64,000 bases of DNA, taken from assembly GCA_964057225.1 (NCBI GenBank), contig OZ059894.1, forward strand, positions 14,456,131 to 14,520,130, read 5' to 3'. Positions 11,357 through 22,347 of the stretch are shown one piece after another; position 1 is the stretch's first letter, and each line of letters begins with the position of its first letter. The position numbers and the translations under genes were made by a program. This stretch comes from Auanema rhodensis (Eukaryota > Nematoda > Chromadorea > Rhabditida > Rhabditidae). The notes under the pieces are model-generated. The model had not been told where the DNA came from, searched no databases, and saw only the letters and a program-made list of their open reading frames with translations.

Positions 11357-12745
11357 ATTATTTCTTCTCGTTTATAATTTATTTTAATTATGTATTAATA
11401 TTTTTAATAAATTTTCGTATTTAGTTTTAAGTGTAAGAGATTCCAATATTAAATCTACATCTTTTTATTTCGAAAATATGCATACATTTATAGATAAGCT
11501 TGTAACAATCCATTGATTGAGATGTATGTCTATAGAGATTAGTTCGCATTAAAACAAGAAATATCTCTGCTTTTATCATAATTCTTTTGTGCCATCTGCC
11601 ATCTATAATTGTTGAATTACTATATTTTTGCTGTTTTTTTCTTATTTTTCTCGAACAATAGCTTCTCCTCATTAAAAGTTATCTCATAATTTAAACTTGA
11701 TTTTTTCTCTTTGAATAGAAATGAGCTGTACATATCATTCCTTAAAAAGAAAGATCATTTGAAGTCCGGCTTTATCTATCAATTTTTCCGAGTAATGTCA
11801 ATTTATATCGCATCAGCCAAAATTATTCACGGAAAACGCTCTCAAACATTCTTCCGGCCTATATCACAGTTAAGACCTATGATCTAATTATGTATATTTC
11901 AAGCCTTATGACGTTCATCTCTGTTATTTTCTTATCCAATAGCTCATACTTTGTCTCATGGAAAGAAGACCTTTCTCAAATATAATCCGTTAGGGAGAGA
12001 ATAGTCTTCGGAGCTTCCGCCTATTCAAACTGCTTCCAATTTTCTTCTTTTTCGACTTTTATTACAAACGAACCTATATTTGATATGATTCTTGTGATTT
12101 TTAACAAGATATATGTATATACATACTCCTTAAGCACTTTGCTAATTCAATCAAATTTTTTTTATTTTTAAATTGAATGAATCAAAAATGTGTTTTTTCA
12201 TATTCAAAGGGCATGTTAACAGTCTTTGTATATCTCTTCCGAATATCAAAACATTATTCAAATATAAAAAAGTAGAAGTCTAGATTTCATTTCGTGTAAA
12301 TCGGGTTTTCGAATGTTTTCTAGAATAGAGAGGACTATCGCTGACTTTAGGTTTATCTATTAATCCACTACTTAGAGCTTCATCTGCTTCATCCTTTTTT
12401 TTGATTATCCAAGCTATAAAATGGAGATATATACAAAGTATTTTGTTCTATATTCATATCTTGGTCAATATAACTCCAATCTTTATCATTTTTATATATT
12501 TGTCACCTAACTAATCCGGAATTGACGTAGGAGCAACTTAATTCCCTTAATTCGAAAGTAGAAAGCGTCAATGAAATTGATGGCAGCATTTATCACACAA
12601 TGAACTCATTTTCACGTGTACACTCAGTTATAACTTGCTATGAATAGAATTTTTCTTGTTTCTCACATTATCATCTTACCGTTCTTGTATATCATTTTGA
12701 AAGATTTCAGAGTTTTCCGGAATGTACCACTAAGTAGCCACTGGA
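11357..12745. other. intergenic, no gene seen
   Basis: AT-rich sequence without a supported exon. An ORF on the minus strand at 11427-11672 has no coding features. The last part (about 12600-12745) is probably the promoter and 5' leader of the next gene, with a GATTTCAG acceptor near 12711. Confidence 0.45.
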
Positions 12746-14256
12746 ATGAGAATTCTGTCTGCTTTTTTCACTGTTTTGTTCACTTTTATTAACCCAGTTA
12801 TGCTTGTGAAAGGTTAGTTTCTATGAAGCCTATATGGTATATGAATGTATTTAAGTTGTTTCGGAAATGGAGAAATTTTTTGAAAATGATCGTAATTCTC
12901 CTCCACACTTACAATTACATGCTGTTGAATTATTAGTTTCATTTGTGGTTACGAACAATCTGGGATCTCGGTTAAAAACAGCCGTTTTGATTTTAGGTTT
13001 TTCCTATTCAAAGTAATTGCTTTCTTTATGTTTTGTTTCCTTTTCAGTGACGTTAATGTCATTCCTGCACATCGTTTTTTCTGTGCTTAGTCTTTATGGA
13101 ATTTATTCCTGTAGACCCATATTTATGAGGCCTCTTCTCATAGATGTTTTTTTGAGCTTTGTAAGTTTTCTATTCTGCAAATATTTTTTTATTATTCTTT
13201 TTTTTACAGTTAATTCTTGCTGGTTTTGTTACATTCTCGCTATCAATATATTGGATTCTCAATACCAATGGCACCATCAAAGATCACGATGCTCTCAAAA
13301 TTTATTTAAGGCTAGCTAAAAGACACTTACTGCTATGACATATTTATTTTTAGAAATGTTTATGTAGGATCTGCGTTTCTCTTAGCTTATATTGTTTGGT
13401 TAATAATATCATGGGCTGGTTTTAAGTGAGTTTCTTGATACCCTCAATATGACGAAAAAATCCCGAAAAGAAATAAATAACTGTAAAAAACGATTTGAAA
13501 CAACCGCTACTGGAGGCTGTCATTGATTGAAATGATGAGATTGGGCGCTCACGTGATCCACGCAGACGGGCGAGCACGTAAACATGATCTGACCACTTAT
13601 CTCCTTACCACGTGAAGCACGTGTTAGTACCACAAGTGTTTCGTAAATGAAATTTACGAAACTTATTGAAAAGATAGTAAACTATTAACTTACATAGAGA
13701 TATAGCAAAATATAAAAAAATGACTATTTTTCATATTTTGCAGAGATACAAGGAAAATGCATGCAGATTTTATGTATTGGATAGTAGAAGAACGAATGTC
13801 ATTGAAATCACAGCAACACAACGTGTCCATTGATAATAGGTAAACTTACTTTCTATAAAGCTCAAACTTTATCGACAACGTATGTTTGTAAAAGATGCAC
13901 TAATAGGGCATGTTCGAACCCGTTATCAGCAATACAACATCTGGATCGATAAAATCTAAAACGTGCCTCAATAAAACAGAGTGAAAGCTAAAAAATAATA
14001 ATTACTAAAACGTGTTTTGATCATGTGCGTGGATACTCAGCATAAAATTTCTGAATAGCATGTTTCTTAGCATCGACTTTAGTGAATATGTTTCAGTGCT
14101 CAAAAATCTGATAGATCATCAAAAGGATCAAAAGCTAGCAGCCGAAGTGTCAAATCAGAACGATGGGCTTTGTCAAGACCGAATTCAGTATCAACCAGTG
14201 TTTGCAGTAACAAACGAACAAGTTTAGCTAATGCACGACTCTCTGTCCCATTATGA
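12746..14256 (+). CDS. multi-pass membrane protein with Ser-rich tail, unknown function
   Basis: The model has six exons: from 12746, then starting at about 13047, 13209, 13354, 13744 and 14096. It gives about 215 residues. The first hydrophobic segment (ILSAFFTVLFTFI) is a signal peptide or anchor. Three more follow in the next three exons: a FLHIVFSVLSLYGIYS helix, a LILAGFVTFSLSIYWIL helix and a VGSAFLLAYIVWLIISW helix. That makes up to four membrane spans. The rest is hydrophilic (KMHADFMYWIVEERMS, then SDRSSKGSKASSRSVKS) and looks like a basic, phosphorylatable cytoplasmic tail. The third intron (13311-13353) has a GC donor; no GT lies in the frame before a stop. The last-but-two intron carries E-box-like sites and a perfect hairpin. 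It resembles small worm tetraspan proteins, but I cannot assign a family. Confidence 0.7.
13549..13627. promoter_or_regulatory. cluster of CACGTG E-boxes in an intron
   Basis: TCACGTGA at 13549-13556 is followed by CCACGTGAAGCACGTG at about 13609-13624, so there are three CACGTG cores within 80 bp in a 300-bp intron of the membrane-protein gene. CACGTG is the core bound by bHLH factors of the Myc/Mondo and HLH-30 (TFEB) types. Binding here is inferred only. Confidence 0.4.
13638..13662. repeat. perfect 11-bp hairpin
   Basis: GTTTCGTAAAT, loop GAA, then ATTTACGAAAC: an exact inverted repeat directly after the E-box cluster. It could be a dimeric protein-binding site or a structure in the intron RNA. 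Confidence 0.7.
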
Positions 14257-16185
14257 ATAACAATCCCAGAATTCTGCTAGCTCCCTTATTGAGTCTATTA
14301 TTTTGCCAAAATGAAAAAGAGGAAGATACGAATTTTAACAATTTTCATACTAAGATCACTTCAATGAATCAAATGAATAGAATATTAAAGAGAAATAATC
14401 AACGTTGAAAGAATCAAGCAAGAGGGATAGCTCTACCATTTCCAAACCGATGCATTGTTGAGATTTCAATTTTAAACTTGTACAATATTGCCGTTTTTAT
14501 CAAAAGAAAAAACTTTATTTTATTGTTATTCTGTTCAGATCTTTTATTTTTATAAACCATATAGCTAGTGCCATTTAAAGATTATACTTTTTTCCTCATG
14601 TTGATCGAAAAATCTGCTTATTCATGTAAAATCGTCCAGGCTTATTTAAATTATTATTACTCAGTTGAATCATTGTTCTTCATATTCAGAATTATAAAAT
14701 GTTTTAAAATACTATTGTTCAAAGACAAACTACGATTATTCCGAGAATATTGAGTTATTAGAGTGAGCATAATTATAAAAAGATGACTTACTTATCTAGA
14801 CAAATGTTGGCAAATGAACATGTGCAGCGAAGCTAATTGTACATGTTCCCAATCCTCTATAATTAATCTGTTTTTCCTGTTTTTCACTATACAACGTATT
14901 TATATATATATATATATAATGTGTATATGCTTCCTATCCATTTATGAATCAACAAACCATTTCTCCTTTGGTAAGTAAAAAATTATTTGTACGTTTCTTT
15001 ATGCTACTAAAATCTATGTCAATGCTAGAAAAAATATAATACTAGTGAATACATATATATATAAGAAATTATATAATAAAGGTCATTATCGAAATTTTAT
15101 ACCTTTAATTCTTTTTCATATTTGACGATTGTTCGATAAAAATCTATCGTAATTTCTGTTTTTGCCTAGCTCTATAGAATCATATCGTAACATATGCGAA
15201 TCTAAAATTCATTGTATTACAACTGCCAAAGCTTATATCACATAAAAATATTCATTATTTCGCTTTTTAGACCTTCATTTTTCAAAAAAAAAAGTAAAAC
15301 GATGAGTCGCTGTTGACATTACTAGCTTGTAGTCAACATGAAATTCTTTTGATCATTTGACCGTGTAGTTAGTTCGGAGTACTTTTTTTTGCTCCGTGAA
15401 CACATTATTGATTAACCCCTTTAATGGATTTTAAAAATACTGCTTTTCTTATATCATGGAAGATATTGAACATCTAATTGTCTTTACGATGAACTACGAA
15501 GAGAAGTTCTTATCTATTGAGACCGTTATGGACAGCAACAATATGAAAAATCCCGAAGACGCTACTTATTTCCTCGGTTCCCTTGTATATTTGTGCTACT
15601 CTTTATTTTTTCTTTAATTAATTTAAGTGTGTGAAATTAATTTCTCTCTGTTAAGACTGATCGAATATTTAGGAGTTAAAAATAGTTTTGTTAAACATTT
15701 TATCAAGTGAAAAGTTTTTTCTCAAAGTTCATTTGATGAGAAGCACGTAGATTTCAAAAGAATGAAGAATTAGATAGAGAGGTAGAGAGTAAAAGAGTGC
15801 AGAGAGATGATAAATTAGGAAGAGAGGAGGACACATTAAACCCACCCAACCACGTGCTTTGAATATTACTTGACGCGAATTTTGTGTGCCGGGTAAGCGC
15901 CAGCGCGGTGATCCTAAAATTGCTGAATACCTACATAAAAAATTAGGATATTCTTTTAGCCTCTAAATACATATATTAGATATACTAATTTATGCCTCGA
16001 GTAATAATGTGTTTCTTACAATTTAACCTGGGTCCTTTCCTCATTCACTCTTTAACTTAGTTGTTTTTATCTTTTATTATCAACTCGCTAATCATTTGTC
16101 GAATCGTAAGCTAGTGCTATAGGTTGCTGGGGTTCTTCGGAATCGTGGTTACCTTGGATAAGGGTCCCCCTCAACAATCTGTTGA
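14257..16185. other. intergenic region with TA repeat and one short ORF
   Basis: Mostly AT-rich filler. A (TA)n run lies at about 14900-14918, a purine-rich stretch at about 15765-15825, and a CCACGTGC E-box near 15852. The last 300 bp are more GC-rich and probably hold the ZNF277 promoter. A 53-codon ORF at 15456 is listed separately. Confidence 0.45.
15456..15617 (+). CDS. possible 53-residue ORF or first exon
   Basis: Reads about MEDIEHLIVFTMNYEEKFLS...NPEDATYFLGSL and then a Leu/Phe/Tyr-rich end. The first 40 residues have normal codon and amino-acid balance, unlike chance frames here. A GTATAT after FLGSL could be a splice donor, which would make this a first exon of an unlocated gene. 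No domain was recognised. Confidence 0.25.
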   Translation: MEDIEHLIVFTMNYEEKFLSIETVMDSNNMKNPEDATYFLGSLVYLCYSLFFL

Positions 16186-18778
16186 ATGTCATCAATTGCG
16201 AAAAGCGACCCTCCTGTGGAGGTGAAAAAGGAGGAGTCGCAGGTAAATAACACCAATGCCTCTAATAACGTGAAGGTATTTTTTTTAGACCATAGAAATA
16301 TTGTATTTTTTTTTCAGCAAGGAGAGCGATCACGTAGACGGTCCTATAAAGATCAGGATAATGGTTCTAGAAATGGCAGCAGACATAATAGCTATTCTGC
16401 TAGCAAGGATAAGGGTATGCATATAAGATTATCTTAAATTGAACTCTTTTCCTTGTCTTTTTAGGACGTAAAGATTGGCAAGATAGAAAGAGTCAGAGTC
16501 AAGGTGGAAATGGAGCTCTTAAGCAACCAGCCAAGCAAGATTCTGGAGATGGAAAAAAGAGAACCCGTAGTACTAACTGTGAGTATAATAGAAGTTTGAA
16601 TGATATTGTAAAAATATATTTCAGCTACTAATGGACGTCGTCAACGTGACTCAACTCGAACTGCTTCACAAACTAGTAATGGTGATTTCAGTGATGAATG
16701 TAAGAAATTTGCATAATGTTGGCAATTTACTAATTACAAAGTTTTAGTCCCAGATGATCTTGAGGAGCCCTTTACTGATTCGGAAGACGAGTTTGCTTCA
16801 TCCCAACCACAAAAAATGAGTTTAACACTACCAAGCGCTCGTATCAGGTAGAATATTTTATACTTTTCAAATTTCTTTTCTTTTCTTAGAACTCTATCTG
16901 GTACTGTTCCAACTGTAGGTTATTCACCTAAGTGGGGTGGACCAACCATGTGTGTAAGCTGTCTTGAATTTTTTGACCTCCCAGAGCAACTCACTCAATT
17001 TGCTGAGTAAGATTTTCTTATTAATTTGATAAATTAAAGATGTATTTCTAGCCATCTGCTTATTGAGCACAAAATAGTTGTTTCTGAGATGGAACTTATT
17101 GTCGATCCTAAGAGGTAAGAATTTTCTAAAATGCTGCAAGTAGTTCTTACTTTATAGATACATTGCTCATTGGCGTCAACGTTTCGCCAAAGAAAGTGTA
17201 GACAAAATCTTCCCTCGTGTTGAACCTGCCGAAGGAGATGCATTATTTGGTAAAATCAGTTTTGTTGGTTTTTTCTTTTTATTTGCTATTCTGTAGGGAA
17301 GACTGACTATTTTTACAATATGTCGGAAGCTCTGCCCGAAGATTACTCTTTGCGTCAAAGACTCGCCATGAGACGCCTCGAAGAAGCTCTTTCTTGTCAA
17401 CAACGCGAAAGGTAATATTAGTTGATTTTTTGGTATAGTTTTTTCATTATTTTTTTTAGAGAAGACAAAACATTCCAATTGCAATGTATCTTCTGTCGTT
17501 ACACAGCCAGAGGAAACAGGTACACATTTCTTTTTAATATGTTCACAATTCCCTATTTCAGATCTAAAATCATTCATCATCTTTACATGATCCATCATTT
17601 AAACCTTGGATCTCCTGACAACCTTGTATTCGTTACTGAGTATATTGAGCATTTGAAGGAAAAGATGCAGGTTAGTGTTAGATAGGTGAAACATAAATAT
17701 GATATTTGATAATTACAGAGAAATGAATGTATTTACTGTGAAAAAACTTTCCAAGACAAGAACACACTCATGGATCACATGAGAAAGCGCAATCATCGTG
17801 AGGTGAGCCCGTGGTTTTTTAATGCAGTTTTGAACGAAGTAATTTCAGGTCAACCCAAAAAATCATTATTATGATAAGTTCTATATTATCAATTACCTCG
17901 AGCTTGGCAAACGTTGGTTGGATGTTCTTGCTGAAGATTTTGAGGACACCATGCCCACATTCCAAGACTCCGATGAAGAGGAAGAAGAGTGCGTTTTTTT
18001 CGTTTACAAGGCTATTGTTTGAATTTCAGCAACTCTTGGTGCGAATGGCAGGAGGACAACAATGCCATGGAAGACACCAGAGTTCTTTGTCTTATGTGTG
18101 ATGAGAGTGCCGAATCTGTTGACGCCATTCTTACTCATATGAAGGTATTATCTATTCTGCTTTTTTCCCATTTATTTGATTGATTCAGGACACTCACAAG
18201 TTAGATTTGATTGGAGAAGTCGAGAAGCAGAAGCTGGGAACTTATGAAAGAATGAAATTAATTAATTACATTCGTACCCAGGTATTTATTTAGCTTTCTT
18301 AATTTAATATGCAACTTTGTTAACAGAATTTTAATGCTGTTTGTTGGATTTGTCAGAAGAGTGATATCGGAAACACAATTCAACTTGCCAAACACATGAA
18401 GGAGGAAGAATCTCCGTTCAAGGTATAGAAACACTCTGTTTTATTTTATAGAGAATTATTTTGTGTAGGGTTTTCCTGATCGGAGCATTTGGGATAAAGA
18501 GGAGAATCTCGTTCCTCTGTTCGGAAATGATCACTTCCTCTGGATGCTCGAATCCTTCTTAGAGGAACGTGATGGCAGCAGCGACGTAGAAGAGCGCAAT
18601 AGACGCGATTTAGAAAAGTCTATCAAGGCTATCATTGCCGAAAGCCAGAAGAATACTGTTGACGGAGTAAGACAGAGTTGAAACGGGATGATTTATATGA
18701 TATACATTTCAGGTTCTTGCCGAAGATCTTCCCGATTTACATGAACTCAACAATACGGACCTTGATGAGTTGATGTAA
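16186..18778 (+). CDS. ZNF277: ZNF277-type C2H2 zinc-finger protein
   Basis: About a dozen exons splice to roughly 610 residues. A basic/Ser-rich N-terminus (ERSRRRSYKDQDNGSRNGS) precedes the conserved part. Zinc-finger elements in order are MCVSCLEFFDLPEQL...HLLIEH; LQCIFCRYTARGNR...HHLYMIHH; ECIYCEKTFQDKNTLMDHM; VLCLMCDESAE...HMKDTH; and CWICQKSD...LAKHM. The segment YYDKFYIINYLELGKRWLDV and the order of fingers match ZNF277, a family with a conserved C-terminal half that in mammals binds ribosomal protein uS5. An acidic stretch (DSDEEEEE) and an acidic C-terminus (DLPDLHELNNTDLDELM) are present. From memory the C. elegans orthologue is ztf-7 (F46B6.7), next to the IF-2 gene F46B6.6. The same neighbour is found here, which would be conserved synteny. 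Confidence 0.92.
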
Positions 18779-19309
18779 CTTGTTCTTTGTTATACAGCTC
18801 TCATGCACTCATCTTTCCCTTGTTTATTTTCTGTAATATCAGTTTCATAGTAGAATTGGACTAGCGAGAATATAGTGATTTTTGTTGTTTGCTATATTCA
18901 TTTCTCATCGTTTGTTAGGACTGTGGGCTCTTTCACTGTCCTTTTTGTTCATTGATTATCAAGTTGTTAATACTAGTTAATGCAGGTTTTTTTCAACTGC
19001 ATTACTTCACTTCGGTGGAAATACTTTATCCGGGGTTTCTCACTATACTATCACACATTCGTCTTTATTAGCTAACATCACGGTTACTTACTTCCTTTCG
19101 TCTACTTCTGGCTTTTGTCTTACCTTATCATCTTTAAAAAGAAGTTTGGCTCGCGATGGAACGTTTTAACCCCGGACGTTGTTGACAATTGAGTGTTGAT
19201 AAAGTTTTTATTCCTTCAAATATAGTTTTATTTATGTCGTGTTTTTTCGAAATCATATTTATCAGCTTACAAGCCTGAATATAAGAGAAAGGAGAGCTTG
19301 TTATAGGTT
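18779..19309. other. ZNF277 3' UTR and intergenic gap
   Basis: No ORF or recognisable RNA gene lies in these 530 bp. Part is less AT-rich (about 19000-19195) and was checked by eye for snRNA and tRNA signatures without success. An acceptor TTATAG ends just before the next start codon. Confidence 0.45.
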
Positions 19310-22140
19310 ATGCTAGTTCGGTTCTCAATATTAAGTAGTAGATCAATCAGTTGCTTGCAAGCTTTACGGCATAGAGTCTTAGCATCCAGTGAATTACCTA
19401 GTATGGTCAGAAACGAGCGGAATTCAAGTTTATATATTTTTTCAAGGTTATATATATGCTCAAAAGCAAATTAGATATTTTGCTGACAAGAAGAGAGGAA
19501 AAAGAAAATATGTAGAGTCTGTAATAGTGAAGCAAACAAAAACATCAAAACAGATTCTCGAGGTTTACAGTGATATGTCCGCCAGGTTCGTTACAAATAG
19601 TTTTGTGGCACTATGATTCAAACTTAGAGAACTTTCGGAAGCTTTAAAAGTGACACTTGATGAAGTATCTGAAGTAGTTCTTAATTGGGATGCTAGAAAT
19701 TTAGATGTTTTATCTGAGAACCAACCTCTTGGACAAGATCTTATGCTTAAAGTATAAAGTTCTCTAACAAATATCTTAACTATCCTACGTATTTTAGATA
19801 GTAGCAGCATATAACTTTAAACCAAAGTTAATAAATAGAAAAGTTCAGAAGTTTGGCGAAACCGATGATCTCGTGCCTCAGTATGTTTTTAAGAAAATAT
19901 TTGCCTCAAAAAAGGCCTATAATTCAGACAACCAGCTTCTGATGCTGAATGTATTAGAAGGCCACCAATAGTAGCTATTATGGGTCATGTAGATCATGGG
20001 AAAACTACGTTATTAGATGCTTTAAGAAATTCAAAAATAGTTGAGGGTGAATTTGGAGGAATTACTCAGCATATTGGTGCTTTTTCTGGTGAGTCGATGT
20101 TTGTTTTCCAACCTTACTGTTACATTTCTCAGTTGAACTTGAAAGTTCTCGACGCAAGGTTACATTCTTGGACACGCCTGGACATGCCGCATTTGCTGCT
20201 ATGAGAGCTCGAGGAGCACAAGGTGCAGACGTTGTTGTTTTAGTTGTTGCAGCAGACGACGGTGTCAAAGATCAAACTATTCAGTCCATAAAGTGAGTTG
20301 ATGTTTTTTTTTGTGAAAAAAAGTTATACTTCAGATTTGCGCAATCCAGTGGAGTACCTATTGTAGTTGCTTTAAATAAATGTGATAAGCCCACTGCTGA
20401 CCCTGTAGGACTTGTCTTTTTTATTTTTTACTGTTTAAATCCTTCAGATGAAAGCTAAACGATCATTGCTTGAACATGGAATTGTTGTGGAAGATCTTGG
20501 AGGAGACGTTCAATGTATTGAAGTTTCAGCCTTACATGGAAAAAACCTTAAAGCATTACAGGTACGCAGACTTTATATTTTTTAAAATTATCTATGTCTT
20601 CTATAGGAAGCTTTAGTTTTACAAGCAGATATAATGGATTTGAAAGCACCTAATAAAGGGTTTGCTGAAGGTGTCGTTATTGAAGCCACAGTAGTTCATG
20701 GTTGAGTATTACGTATTTAAAGTAAATTTTTAGCAATTATTTAGGAATTGGTAAGATTTGTACTATCGTTGTAACGAGAGGAACTCTTAAGAAGAATTCT
20801 ATACTGGTTGCTGGGAATTCGTGGTGTAGGATTCGAACTATAACTGATGAACACGGAAGAACTATTGCTAGTGCACTACCAAGCACTCCTGTCAGAGTAA
20901 GATAATAAATTAGATTTGATTTCAAATCTAAAAATTTCAGGTTTCAGGATGGAAAGAAGATTTGCCATCTCCTGGAGACTTCGTTCTCGAAGCTCCTAAT
21001 GTCGATAAAGCTCAAAAAGCAGTAAGCTATCGTTTAAAGCTTGAAATGGAGAAGAAAGCAGAGAACGATTGGGTATTTTATTTATTTTGACTTCTGATTA
21101 TAAATATGAGTTGTTCTCAGGATGCCATTGAAGAAAAACGAGCTGAGGAACGAGAGAAGTATTTGCATAATCGGCAACAACTTCTTAACAGAGGAATGAG
21201 ATTTGGTTCTACCTTACGGAGAATTGTTCATAAACAAAATAGACTTGAAAAAGAAGTTGATGATGGATCTCCTCGTCTTAATCTTGTGGTATAGATTTTT
21301 CAATAACGATTGTAAATTCCCGTTTATAGATTAGGACAGATGTTGACGGTACATTAGAAGCCATAATGGATATCATAAATTCATACGAAAGCAAAGAATG
21401 TCGATTTGATATCGTGGATTTTGGTGTCGGTCCACCTACAGAAAAAGATATTGAGATAGCAAAAGAAACCAATGGTTTGTTTATTTAATATCAATTAATC
21501 ACTTTAATATCATATGTCCTTTTAAGCTTTAATTTATTTATTCAATGTTCAACCTTCAAGTAATATTAAATCATCTGCTGATTCGAATTCTATAAGAATT
21601 GAACATTTTAATGTAATTTATCGGCTTGTTGAAGCTTTGAAAAATGAACTTTCATCAAAGTTACCAACGAAAACTGAGCTGGAGTTGGTAGGGGAAGGCC
21701 ATGTTCTCAAGGTAAGTGATCTAGTTTGTTTATATACTGCATTATGGTATCTTAGGAATTCCTGATTTCTGATCGTGGTAGAAAGAAACAACCTATTGCT
21801 GGATGCTTAGTTGATTGGGGAAATTTTCAAAAGTAGTACTTTAAAATCATTAGAAATTTTGAGCTTTTCTTCAGAAATTGTGTTTACAAGTTCATTCGAG
21901 GATCAACTGTCGTCTTCGAAGGAGCAATCGAATCAATGAAATGTGAATTAGAAGTTGTTAGTCAGGCGAAAACAAATACAGAAGTTAGAACCTAATGTTT
22001 TACAAAAGTTATAAGATTTTATTCAGGTTGGCATTGCTCTTGAGAATAAAAGTATCCGTTTTAAAGAAGATGATAAAATAGAAGTTTATAAAGAGAATGA
22101 AGTTAAACAAGAAATTGATTGGAATCCACCAGGATTTTAA
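19310..22140 (+). CDS. MTIF2: mitochondrial translation initiation factor IF-2
   Basis: About 690 residues in about 14 exons. The N-terminus ([21 protein letters not shown]) is basic and Ser-rich, as in a mitochondrial targeting sequence; a 46-bp intron (19401-19446) follows. The GTPase domain is complete: G1 GHVDHGKTT, switch [11 protein letters not shown]3 DTPGHAAF, G4 NKCD and G5 SALHG. Then come the IF-2 domains: [12 protein letters not shown] and [15 protein letters not shown] in the beta barrel, an E/K-rich helix with [17 protein letters not shown]-like sequence, the [10 protein letters not shown] fold of domain 3, and the C-terminal barrel ending WNPPGF. This GTPase brings fMet-tRNA to the small mitochondrial ribosomal subunit. 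No key GTPase residue is missing. It lies 531 bp after ZNF277 and 207 bp before the next gene on the same strand. Confidence 0.95.
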
Positions 22141-22347
22141 AATATTCTTTATTCGGGTAGTGTGTACATATGATAGATTTAGGAAATTCAAACGATTTTT
22201 TGAATAAATTATAATAAATATGGATTTTACGAAACATTTGAATGGGTTGATCCTTTGCATATCATATTTCCAAAATTTCATGTTTTTATAATCTTATCTA
22301 TTGTTATATATAGATAAGTGATCTCAATCCGATTCTAATTGGATGTA

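Noticed and set aside
13905-13930. GTTCGAACCC resembling a tRNA B-box
   Set aside because: No A-box at the right distance and no cloverleaf on either strand.
18990-19200. Less AT-rich block checked for an snRNA or snoRNA gene
   Set aside because: No U1, U2, U4, U5, U6 or spliced-leader signature could be found.
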